DNA of 64,000 bases from Sphingobium aromaticiconvertens. Its GTDB lineage: Bacteria; Pseudomonadota; Alphaproteobacteria; Sphingomonadales; Sphingomonadaceae. Of this stretch, positions 1-6,934 are shown piece by piece. Under the pieces are notes generated by a model that saw only the letters and a program-made list of their open reading frames with translations, did not search any database and was not told the DNA's origin. Position 1 is the first letter of the stretch. Every line of letters begins with the position of its first letter. The position numbers and the translations under genes were made by a program. The stretch spans positions 4,645,501 through 4,709,500 of the forward strand of contig NZ_JBANRJ010000001.1 in the NCBI RefSeq assembly GCF_037154075.1, written 5' to 3'.

Positions 1-55
1 CACAGAATGTCAGTCCGGGGCGAAGCGACAAGGCCATGAGACGCCTTTCCGATAA

Positions 56-82
56 CCGGTGCGCGGGAGCACCGCGCACCGG
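56..82 (-). promoter_or_regulatory. Perfect stem-loop after lasso precursor gene
   Basis: Eleven-base arms CCGGTGCGCGG (56-66) and CCGCGCACCGG (72-82) flank a 5-base loop, 9 bases past the stop codon of the lasso precursor. No T run follows on the minus strand, so it does not look like a full intrinsic terminator. Proteobacterial lasso clusters often have a stem-loop between the precursor gene and the processing genes. A role in 3'-end stability or attenuation, keeping precursor mRNA in excess, is inferred. Confidence 0.7.
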
Positions 83-90
83 CAGTGGTG

Positions 91-225
91 TCAGTCGTCG
101 GAAAGGCCGACCGGGTTCTGCAGCCCGATCTCGTCACCCTGGCCAAGGCCCGGGCCCTTCGTCTCGACGCTGATTGCGCCAAGGTCGATCATATCGTCGT
201 TGCGACGTTCGACAGTCTTTTCCAT
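91..225 (-). CDS. Lasso peptide precursor (astexin/sphingonodin type)
   Basis: A 44-residue peptide made of a 23-residue leader and a 21-residue core. The leader ends DLGAISVETK, with Thr at position -2, the usual recognition residue for lasso maturation. The core starts GPGLGQGD and ends GLSDD. Gly1 can form a macrolactam with Asp8; Glu9 is the alternative. The GPG....GD start and GLSDD end recall the sphingonodins of Sphingobium. The ATG at 225 is chosen over the upstream ATG at 273 because GAGGAA lies 7 bases before it and the leader then has normal length. The B (leader binding/protease) and C (cyclase) genes would be downstream, left of the window, and cannot be confirmed. It sits beside conjugation genes, so it may be cargo of a mobile element. 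Confidence 0.85.
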   Translation of the reverse strand: MEKTVERRNDDMIDLGAISVETKGPGLGQGDEIGLQNPVGLSDD

Positions 226-290
226 CACACGTTCCTCTTCGATAGACCGCGATCCATTTCGCGGCACCGACAAGGATGTGCCCGGCGATC

Positions 291-320
291 GATTATAAGA
301 ATTTTATAATCCGATTATAA
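291..320 (-). promoter_or_regulatory. Three alternating 8-bp half-sites upstream of lasso gene
   Basis: GATTATAA (291-298), TTATAATC (304-311) and GATTATAA (313-320) form two overlapping inverted repeats, about 66 bases upstream of the lasso precursor start. Each half-site contains TATAAT on one strand, so the block may be a promoter, an operator, or both. It is a strongly AT-rich island in GC-rich DNA. Confidence 0.5.
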
Positions 321-626
321 TCGCGACCGACCTTCGATCCCCACGCATAATGGACCTCCGGGCGAATGCTAACAGGGAGAATGCAGCCTATTTCCGACGC
401 GGGACGTGACCGTGCTGTGAGACATGAGTTGGGATCATGCGCCGCCGTCTTTAGCAAAGCCTGGACATTCACGACAGCGACCCGGTCACGCCCGCTCTGC
501 CGGCGGCATTGATCCAAATCTATCCCGACATTTCTGCAATCGCAAATTCTGCCATCTGTAGGAGGTGCCGCGAGGGTTCGTTTTTCCCCCATTTCTGGGG
601 ATTTTCAGCATGAGTGAACCGCGAAA
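321..626. other. Intergenic region, no supported gene
   Basis: The stretch between the lasso promoter region and the LysR regulator has no reading frame with recognisable protein features. It probably holds the divergent promoter elements of the two flanking genes. Confidence 0.5.
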
Positions 627-652
627 CATTGGGTTTGTCTGAAGAACCAATG
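627..652 (+). promoter_or_regulatory. Dyad CATTGG-N14-CCAATG upstream of lysR-type gene
   Basis: CATTGG (627-632) and CCAATG (647-652) form a perfect 6-bp inverted repeat ending 16 bases before the regulator's start codon. A site this close to the start of a LysR gene fits autoregulation, but this is inference only. Confidence 0.35.
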
Positions 653-668
653 CGGCGAGGGTTGGAGC

Positions 669-1616
669 ATGATCGAAATCCGTCACCTCCATTATGTCAT
701 AGCGACGGCGGAGCTTGGGAGTTTTAGCCAAGCGGCCGAGTCGCTGCGCATCAAACAATCTACGTTGAGCCAACGGATCCGTCATCTCGAGCAGCGGCTT
801 GGCACCGACCTGTTCGAGCGCTCGACCCGCGGCGCCCGACTGACACGCGCGGGAGACCATTTTATATCGGGCGCGCGCCAGCTTGTGGCTGATCTCGACA
901 GCCTTCATCGCGATACCATCATCTTTGGACAAGGGCGCCGCGGTGCGCTGAAGCTGGGCCTTTCAGGCGCAGTACCCAGCAGCGCGGTCCAGTCTCTCAT
1001 GCTGGAATTCAGCAAACGCCATGCAGACATCCAGCTATCTGCTGCGGTCTGTGACAGACAAGCGCTTGTGCGCGACTTCGAGCGCGGCCAACTCGACGCC
1101 ATCATCGTTGCAGGCCATCTGGCCCCGCCGGGCGCGGCCTATCACGCTATTGGCAGCAGCCGGCTTTTTGCCGTCATGGTCCGCGACAACCCTCTGGCAT
1201 TGCGTGCGCCGCTCTTCTGGTCGGATCTGCGCGACCTTACCCTTCTACTTGCGGACAGCGCGCGCGGGGACGATCTGCTCTCCCAAGTTGCGGGACGTCT
1301 TAACATGGCCCAATCGCAGGCTGGTCTGGATCGCGCGGCGATCGTCCGTAGCCCGCTGAATTTGAATGGGCTCTACCAGCTGATTGATGCAGGCTGTTTT
1401 ACCATCGTGCAGGAGAGCGCGTTCGCTCGCTTGCCCCCGCATCTGGTCGTCTTGCCCCTCCACGAGCCCCATGGCCATGCGCGCATCGATTTTGGCCTCT
1501 GCTGGCGCGAAGATGCTAGCAATCCTGCGCTTGCCCCTTTGCTTCGGACCATCATTACGGCTGCCGAGAAGCCTTACCGCTGCGATGCCTTGCAAAGGCG
1601 CGGTCCCCCGCCATGA
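669..1616 (+). CDS. LysR-family transcriptional regulator
   Basis: A 315-residue protein with an N-terminal winged helix-turn-helix (about residues 1-60; FSQAAESLRIKQSTLSQRI is the recognition part) and a C-terminal periplasmic-binding-protein-like effector domain (about 90-300). Length is normal for LysR regulators. Similar genes often lie at the end of trb clusters in alphaproteobacterial conjugative elements, next to DUF2274 as here. Its 3' end overlaps the convergent DUF2274 gene by 62 bases. It is transcribed away from the lasso gene, so it could control the lasso genes, conjugation, or only itself. The effector is unknown. Confidence 0.9.
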   Translation: MIEIRHLHYVIATAELGSFSQAAESLRIKQSTLSQRIRHLEQRLGTDLFERSTRGARLTRAGDHFISGARQLVADLDSLHRDTIIFGQGRRGALKLGLSGAVPSSAVQSLMLEFSKRHADIQLSAAVCDRQALVRDFERGQLDAIIVAGHLAPPGAAYHAIGSSRLFAVMVRDNPLALRAPLFWSDLRDLTLLLADSARGDDLLSQVAGRLNMAQSQAGLDRAAIVRSPLNLNGLYQLIDAGCFTIVQESAFARLPPHLVVLPLHEPHGHARIDFGLCWREDASNPALAPLLRTIITAAEKPYRCDALQRRGPPP

Positions 1617-1791
1617 ACCGTTCCAACATGGGGCCGATGAGGCGTTCGGGAGAAACCTGCGCTTCACCCGTTTCAGTGGCCAACGCCGCAGCATAGCGCA
1701 CAAGGTCGCGATGGACATTGGCAGGCAATTCCAGACTGATCTTGACGGGCTTGTCGTCCGCCAGCGATCCCAGGCGCAGCTTGGCCATCAC
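1555..1791 (-). CDS. DUF2274 family protein
   Basis: A 78-residue protein with the family pattern KLRLGSLADDKPVKISLELP near the start and LIGPMLERFMAGDRAF near the end. Members are regularly found directly after trbI in conjugative elements. The central part looks like a ribbon-helix-helix or small antitoxin-like fold, but no function is established. The start ATG overlaps the trbI stop by four bases, so the two are translationally coupled. A second Met directly follows the first, so the start could be three bases later. Confidence 0.85.
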   Translation of the reverse strand: MMAKLRLGSLADDKPVKISLELPANVHRDLVRYAAALATETGEAQVSPERLIGPMLERFMAGDRAFARHRSGKASRQP

Positions 1792-3002
1792 CGATTGCCC
1801 AGAGGGGGAAGGACAAGGTCGCGCGTGATCATGACGCGCAGCGGATGGCCCGGCCGGATGGTCAAGGTCGGAGCTATCGCTACCTGACGCTGTATGATCT
1901 GTTGCCCGGCCTGATTGAAGCTGTCCTGCGACCCGCGGCGCAGCGCCCGGATGATGTCATTATCGCTATCGGCCGCCAATTCCGTGCCAAGGCCCAAAAG
2001 AGTAGAGATCATGGCAGCGCGCGCAACGCCACCCCAGTGATTGTTTACGCTGTCCTGCAAGCCCGAAAAGCCGCTGGCATCGGCGGCAGGTTGACGCTCG
2101 AGCATCATCGAGCGCCCGTCTGGCATGATGAGGCGCGTCCATGCCATCAGAAGCCGCGACTGACCGGCATCGATTTGCGAATCATACTCCCCGATCAACC
2201 TTGCGCCCTGTGGAATGAGCAGGATGCGCCCCGTCGGGCTGTCATAGACATTCTGCGTGACCTGGGCGCTGATCTGACCGGGCAGGTCGGATCGGATGCC
2301 AGTGATCAAGGCGGCGGGTATGATGCTGCCGGCCTGCAGGATGTTGGCGGACGCCACGGGTTCGACGGTAGATGAGGCGAGCGAGCGCGTGTCCATGGTG
2401 CCCGTCATGAAAGCACGTTTGGCCGCGCTACCCGATGCCGTCATTGCCGATGGGGCGACAAGGTCCGGCCCGAACGCTGGCGCGGTGGTCGGCGCTCCCG
2501 TGGCGACATGCTCCGGCGCGCTGCCCGTCGATTCGGCGCTCCCCTGTCCTATAAACAACTGGCTTGCCTGCGCAGCGTCCCGTTCCTGACGCGCCTTTTG
2601 CCGTGCTGCGACGGCCGGATCTATGGCGTGGCGATCGGATGGATAGCCTTGCCCGGAAACTTGGTTGTCGTTGCCGCCCTGTTGTGCAGCAAGGATCGGC
2701 CGTCCCAGGTCACCCGGCAGTGGCGGTCCCAATTGCGGAACCTGGCTATAGTCCTTGGGCACTGATCCCAGCCCGTCGGCCTTTGCCCGGCCCTCGGTCG
2801 CGTAGACTTCCTGGCCGACCGGTTTCTCCGGCGGCTGTAGCGCATAGATGAGAGCGCCCCCGATGCTCAAACCTGCAAACACGCCTACCCCGGCCAATGT
2901 CTTGCGCGACAGGCGCATTACCGTCGGCGCATCGCCTCCCAACTTGAACGGGGCCGCCGACGATGGCGCGGGCGAACTATCCTGATCGTTACGGCCGCTC
3001 AT
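1788..3002 (-). CDS. trbI: Conjugal transfer protein TrbI (VirB10-like)
   Basis: A 404-residue protein with a short cytoplasmic N-terminus, one membrane helix (about 35-55), a proline/alanine-rich periplasmic linker (about 56-215) and a C-terminal VirB10 beta-barrel domain containing LIPQGARLIGEYDSQI. It spans both membranes and links the inner-membrane ATPases to the outer-membrane core of the mating-pair type IV secretion system. It overlaps trbG upstream and the DUF2274 gene downstream by four bases each. Confidence 0.95.
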   Translation of the reverse strand: MSGRNDQDSSPAPSSAAPFKLGGDAPTVMRLSRKTLAGVGVFAGLSIGGALIYALQPPEKPVGQEVYATEGRAKADGLGSVPKDYSQVPQLGPPLPGDLGRPILAAQQGGNDNQVSGQGYPSDRHAIDPAVAARQKARQERDAAQASQLFIGQGSAESTGSAPEHVATGAPTTAPAFGPDLVAPSAMTASGSAAKRAFMTGTMDTRSLASSTVEPVASANILQAGSIIPAALITGIRSDLPGQISAQVTQNVYDSPTGRILLIPQGARLIGEYDSQIDAGQSRLLMAWTRLIMPDGRSMMLERQPAADASGFSGLQDSVNNHWGGVARAAMISTLLGLGTELAADSDNDIIRALRRGSQDSFNQAGQQIIQRQVAIAPTLTIRPGHPLRVMITRDLVLPPLGNR

Positions 3003-4000
3003 GGTCGGGTTCTCCTCCCGCTTGCGATCCGTGTCAGACGCACCCGCTGCGCCGTCTTCTTGTCCCCCATGCGCAACTCGGCTGCGCTGAAGAGTCGGTC
3101 GATGATGATGAAACGGTCCTGCACCCGATAATTGACGAGCTCGGCATTGCCGCCGCTTCCCAGGATGAAGACGGGCGGCATTTCGCCCTGCGCGACGCTT
3201 GCGGGAAACTCGATGAAGACCTGGCTACCGTCGTCGAATGCGCGCAGCGGTCGCCAGCTCGGCTTGTCCCCATCGATCGCGTAGCCGAAATCGAGCGAAG
3301 CGATGTTGATGCCAGCGGCGATCGGCGCCTTTGCGGCGATAGCGGCGTTGCTCCGTCGCAGCGCAATCAATTCATCCTGTGGGTAGGACCAGGATACCGA
3401 CGCCATATAGGTGGTCGGGGTAGCGCGCAGTTCGAGATGATAGGTCCGCCGATCGGTGTTGATCACCAGGTTGGTCAGGAGATCGGGCCGGGTCGGCTTT
3501 GCCAGGATATGGACGCGTTGCGTCTCACCCGCACCGCTGAGCGTATCGCCGATAATCCATCGTACGGTATCGCCCGCAGCGACGGGCCCCGCGCCGACGA
3601 GCGTTTCTCCGGGCTGAAGGGCGATGTCCGTCACCTGTCCGGGTGCCGTGTAGACCTGATAAAGAGCGCCTTCCGCCCAGGGATATTGCTGCATGGCGTT
3701 GATGAAACCATTGCGCGCGGGCTCTATGCGGGCTGCGGCATTGGCAGCGACGATCCGGGTTTTGGGATCGGCAAGCCCCGGGGCGGGGGCTATGGGCGGC
3801 ACCGGCTTGAGTTGCCCCGGCAACGGTAGCGGCTTGGCAACAGTCACGATCTCGACCTGTTTCTCAGGTTCCGCAATGCGCACTGCAGGCGTCTGCGTTG
3901 CCCCATGCAGGGCTGGGCGCGTCGCTGCGCAGGCCGTGGTCGTGTTTACGGAAATCAGCAAAGCCGCAATTGCGGCCCCGGAACGATGAACGTGCATCAT
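2999..4000 (-). CDS. trbG: Conjugal transfer protein TrbG (VirB9-like)
   Basis: A 333-residue outer-membrane-complex protein of the VirB9/CagX family. The start at 4000 is chosen because it overlaps the trbF stop in an ATGA pattern and begins a signal sequence (MMHVHRSGAAIAALLISV). The earlier in-frame Met at 4114 would add 38 residues of shadow sequence from trbF. The C-terminal part, with SWSYPQDEL and VEFPASVAQGEMPPVF-like strands, matches the family. It pairs with TrbI in the core channel. Confidence 0.93.
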   Translation of the reverse strand: MMHVHRSGAAIAALLISVNTTTACAATRPALHGATQTPAVRIAEPEKQVEIVTVAKPLPLPGQLKPVPPIAPAPGLADPKTRIVAANAAARIEPARNGFINAMQQYPWAEGALYQVYTAPGQVTDIALQPGETLVGAGPVAAGDTVRWIIGDTLSGAGETQRVHILAKPTRPDLLTNLVINTDRRTYHLELRATPTTYMASVSWSYPQDELIALRRSNAAIAAKAPIAAGINIASLDFGYAIDGDKPSWRPLRAFDDGSQVFIEFPASVAQGEMPPVFILGSGGNAELVNYRVQDRFIIIDRLFSAAELRMGDKKTAQRVRLTRIASGRRTRP

Positions 4001-4680
4001 TGGGAAAGCTCCTTCGACCAGTTGATGGCGTTGACGAACAGACCGAGCGGGTTCTTGCGCAGGGCATCGGGCGCGGAGGGTGGCTGGATCACGACCGTCA
4101 CGATGGCCGACCACCGGCTTGTCTCAACCAGTGCCCCATCCTGGTATCGCCGCTCGGTCCAGGAAACGCGAAAGCTGCTGTCCGACGACCGGATCACGCT
4201 CGATATGTCGACCGCAACCTGCGTCTTGCCGACAAGCGCGAACGGGTCATTCGCCCGCGCATAATCATTGAGGACCATCGCGCCGCGATCCGTGGTGAAG
4301 TCATAGGCGCGCAGCCATGCCTGGCGCAGGACGATCGGATCGGCCGGGATGCTGCGAACCTCCTCGACGAAGCGCGCAAGATGGAAGGCGATCTGCGGAT
4401 CGGTCGGACGGTATCCCGCATCGGCGGGGCCGACGGCCTGTGCTTCGCCGAACTTATCCACCTGCACGACCCAGGGCACGATCGAGCCGCGCGCCGATTG
4501 CCAGATCAAGCCGGCGGCAAGACCACCAGACAGCATCAGCGTGCCGAAAAAGGCGAGACGCCAATTGCGCGCCTGGACGCGCGCCGAGCCGATGCGATCG
4601 TCCCAAGCCTGGGCAGCACGCTGGTAAGGCGTGACCGGCTCCGGGGTCTGGCCGTACCGGATGGATGGTCGTTTGAACAT
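3997..4680 (-). CDS. trbF: Conjugal transfer protein TrbF (VirB8-like)
   Basis: A 227-residue protein with a cytoplasmic N-terminus, one membrane helix at about 42-60 and a periplasmic VirB8-type NTF2-like domain. The start MFKRPSIRYGQTPEP is the usual TrbF beginning, which excludes the longer frame from 4806. It is an assembly factor of the conjugation channel. It follows trbL by two bases and overlaps trbG. Confidence 0.93.
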   Translation of the reverse strand: MFKRPSIRYGQTPEPVTPYQRAAQAWDDRIGSARVQARNWRLAFFGTLMLSGGLAAGLIWQSARGSIVPWVVQVDKFGEAQAVGPADAGYRPTDPQIAFHLARFVEEVRSIPADPIVLRQAWLRAYDFTTDRGAMVLNDYARANDPFALVGKTQVAVDISSVIRSSDSSFRVSWTERRYQDGALVETSRWSAIVTVVIQPPSAPDALRKNPLGLFVNAINWSKELSQ

Positions 4681-4682
4681 GG

Positions 4683-5963
4683 TCAGTCCCTTCCGCTCAG
4701 ATCGATTGAAGCGCCGCCACCACCGCTGTCGCCACCGCGCAATGTGTGGGCGGCGGTCGAAACCCCGTGGGCGATCGTCTGCCGCTGGCGCATTGCCGTC
4801 GCCCATTTTGGCGGCCCGGACGCAGCTTCAGCGCCACCACTGTTCGTCGATGCGCCCGATTTTCCGGCGTTGAAGCTTTGCTTCATTGCATCGGCAGCGC
4901 GGCGGAGTGGGGACGTGGCGGCAGAGCCGGCCGCTCTTCCCAACGCACCGATCCCGCCCGCGACGGCGTCTCCCCCGCTCTTGCCCGCTGCACCGGCGCT
5001 ATAGGTGGCGCTGGTCGATCCGGCCGCACGGGCGGCGGCGCTCGATGCGCTCGCTACGGCCCCCCCGACAGCGCCTGCCGCGAGCCGGGCACCTGCGGCC
5101 CCGCCGGCCAGGGTGGCGCCGGCTGCAATCGCCGTACCCGCCGCTGCGCCTGCACCAAGCTGCGGGCCTCCGGTGACGATGCCATTGGCGATGCCGGGGC
5201 CGAATATGCCCAGACCAAGCAAGGACAATGAGGCGAGCGCGATCGACATGGCCTGTTCCGCAGTCGGCGCTGTTCCACCCAGCGCATTGATGAACTGGTC
5301 GAACAGTTCCGTGCCGATGCCGGTGATGACGGCGAGAACCAGGATCTTGATGCCGCTCGATACGATATGGCCAAGCACCCGCTCCGCCATGAATGCCGTC
5401 CGCCCAAAAAAGGCGAAGGGCAGCAGGACGAACCCGGCCAGCGTCACCAGCTTGAACTCGATCAGCGTGATGAACAGCTGTACGGCAAGAATGAAGAAGG
5501 CGAGGATCACGATCATCCAGGCCAACAGCAGCACGGCAATCTGGACGAAATTGGCGAAAAACGAGGTGAATCCCATCATCTCGGACGCGGACGTGAGAAG
5601 CGGTTCGCCTGCATCTAGCCCAACCGCGGCAACGCTACCCGGCTTCATGAACTCGGCGAGGCTGATGCCGGTGCCGCTCGCCTTAAGGCCCAGCCCGGCA
5701 AAGGACTGGAACAGGATTTGCGAGAGCGAGGAGAAGTTGCCGATGATGAACGCGAAAAAGCCGATATAGAGCGTCTTCTTGACCAGGCGTTGCAGGACAT
5801 CCTCGTCGGCACCCCATGCCCAAAACAGCCCGGCAAGTGTCACGTCGATTGCGATCAGCGTGGTCGAGAGAAACCCGACCTCCCCGCCAAGAAGGCCAAA
5901 ACCGGAATCGATATAGGCCGTGAAGGTCGCGAGGAACCCGTCGATGACACCGACATCATTCAT
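4683..5963 (-). CDS. trbL: Conjugal transfer protein TrbL (VirB6-like)
   Basis: A 426-residue polytopic inner-membrane protein. Residues 1-270 hold several hydrophobic helices. The C-terminal third is very rich in Ala and Gly, as often seen in TrbL, and ends in a hydrophilic tail. The start MNDVGVIDGFLATF is conserved and has an AGGAG sequence upstream. The gene overlaps the end of trbK by 8 bases. It would form the inner-membrane part of the mating channel. Confidence 0.93.
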   Translation of the reverse strand: MNDVGVIDGFLATFTAYIDSGFGLLGGEVGFLSTTLIAIDVTLAGLFWAWGADEDVLQRLVKKTLYIGFFAFIIGNFSSLSQILFQSFAGLGLKASGTGISLAEFMKPGSVAAVGLDAGEPLLTSASEMMGFTSFFANFVQIAVLLLAWMIVILAFFILAVQLFITLIEFKLVTLAGFVLLPFAFFGRTAFMAERVLGHIVSSGIKILVLAVITGIGTELFDQFINALGGTAPTAEQAMSIALASLSLLGLGIFGPGIANGIVTGGPQLGAGAAAGTAIAAGATLAGGAAGARLAAGAVGGAVASASSAAARAAGSTSATYSAGAAGKSGGDAVAGGIGALGRAAGSAATSPLRRAADAMKQSFNAGKSGASTNSGGAEAASGPPKWATAMRQRQTIAHGVSTAAHTLRGGDSGGGGASIDLSGRD

Positions 5964-6231
5964 GTCCGGTAGGCTCCTGCCCATCTGATCGGGCGTTGCG
6001 GCCATCATCTGTGCCGAAGAAGCGGCGTCGCTCGGCTTCCCAGGCCGCTTCGCAGGTTGGATCCTCTGCCGTGACGTGCCGACAGCGAACAAGGGCGGCC
6101 GCGCGATTCTCGGTCGACACCGGCATCGGTTCAGTGGGCGTGCCTCGCTGCTGGTGCATGACCGTGAGCACTGCAACCGTCAGCATGCCACCGCCTGCGA
6201 TGCCCGCCAGCGCCAGGCGTCCGCTCCGCAT
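5956..6231 (-). CDS. Putative entry exclusion protein TrbK-alt
   Basis: A 91-residue protein with one N-terminal membrane helix (about 6-26) and a short periplasmic part containing CRHVTAEDPTCEAAWEAERRRFF, the signature of the TrbK-alt family. These proteins replace classical TrbK in many alphaproteobacterial trb clusters and are thought to limit redundant transfer between cells carrying the same element. It lies between trbJ and trbL. The start at 6231 lies directly after the trbJ stop. Confidence 0.85.
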   Translation of the reverse strand: MRSGRLALAGIAGGGMLTVAVLTVMHQQRGTPTEPMPVSTENRAAALVRCRHVTAEDPTCEAAWEAERRRFFGTDDGRNARSDGQEPTGHE

Positions 6232-6232
6232 C

Positions 6233-6934
6233 CTATTCGCCCGACCGCGCCATGAAACGCTGGAATCGGACGCGGCCCTCCGCCTCCGCCGTGGCTGCGC
6301 GTGCCGCTTCGATCGTCTGGGCGCGCCCCTGCGCTGCGAGCATGGCGGTGATATCGGCCAGTTGCTGGGACTGGAGCGCGACAAGCTGGTTCCCGGCCTG
6401 GGCAGCTTGCAACGCGCCCGATGCCGACTGGCTGGCTGAAACAAGATCGTCCATCGAGGTCCGGGTGCCGTCGATGTTGCCGACCACCCCGGCCTGGACC
6501 TTTAACGCATCCTCGAACGCATCGACGCTGGTGGACCAACGGTCCTGGGCACCGGCGACCAGATCGGCGTCTGAACTCGACAGCGCTATATCGCCATATT
6601 TGGTGGAGAAGGCCTGCTCGATCTGGGTCACGTCATAGGCCAGGCGCTGTGCTTGCCCCAGCAGACGCTGGGTCTGCCGCACCTGCTGCTGGAGCGCCTG
6701 AAGGCTGCTGAACGGCAAACTCGTGAGGTTTTTCGTGTCGTTGAGAAGCGAGGCCGCCTCGTTCTGCAATGACCGGATCTGGTTGTTGATCTGCTGCAAG
6801 GCGCGTGCCGCCTGCAGCACGTTGGAGGCATAGTTGGTGGGGTCATAGACGACGAGCGCCTGCGCGGGCGTCATGGCCAATGCGAGCGCAACAGCGCAGA
6901 GGCCAAGCGGGCGAACGATGAAGCGCGATGTCAT
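6233..6934 (-). CDS. trbJ: Conjugal transfer protein TrbJ (VirB5-like)
   Basis: A 233-residue secreted protein. A signal peptide (MTSRFIVRPLGLCAVALALAM, cut near TPAQA) precedes a helical, glutamine-rich body with long amphipathic helices (QQINNQIRSLQNEAASLL). This fits TrbJ/VirB5, a minor pilus component. The start at 6934 overlaps the trbE stop by four bases. The longer frame to 6994 is not supported. Confidence 0.93.
   Translation of the reverse strand: MTSRFIVRPLGLCAVALALAMTPAQALVVYDPTNYASNVLQAARALQQINNQIRSLQNEAASLLNDTKNLTSLPFSSLQALQQQVRQTQRLLGQAQRLAYDVTQIEQAFSTKYGDIALSSSDADLVAGAQDRWSTSVDAFEDALKVQAGVVGNIDGTRTSMDDLVSASQSASGALQAAQAGNQLVALQSQQLADITAMLAAQGRAQTIEAARAATAEAEGRVRFQRFMARSGE

Noticed and set aside
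293..592. 99-residue minus-strand frame upstream of the lasso gene
   Set aside because: It runs through the promoter repeats and has no similarity to anything recognised; the divergent promoter reading explains the region better.
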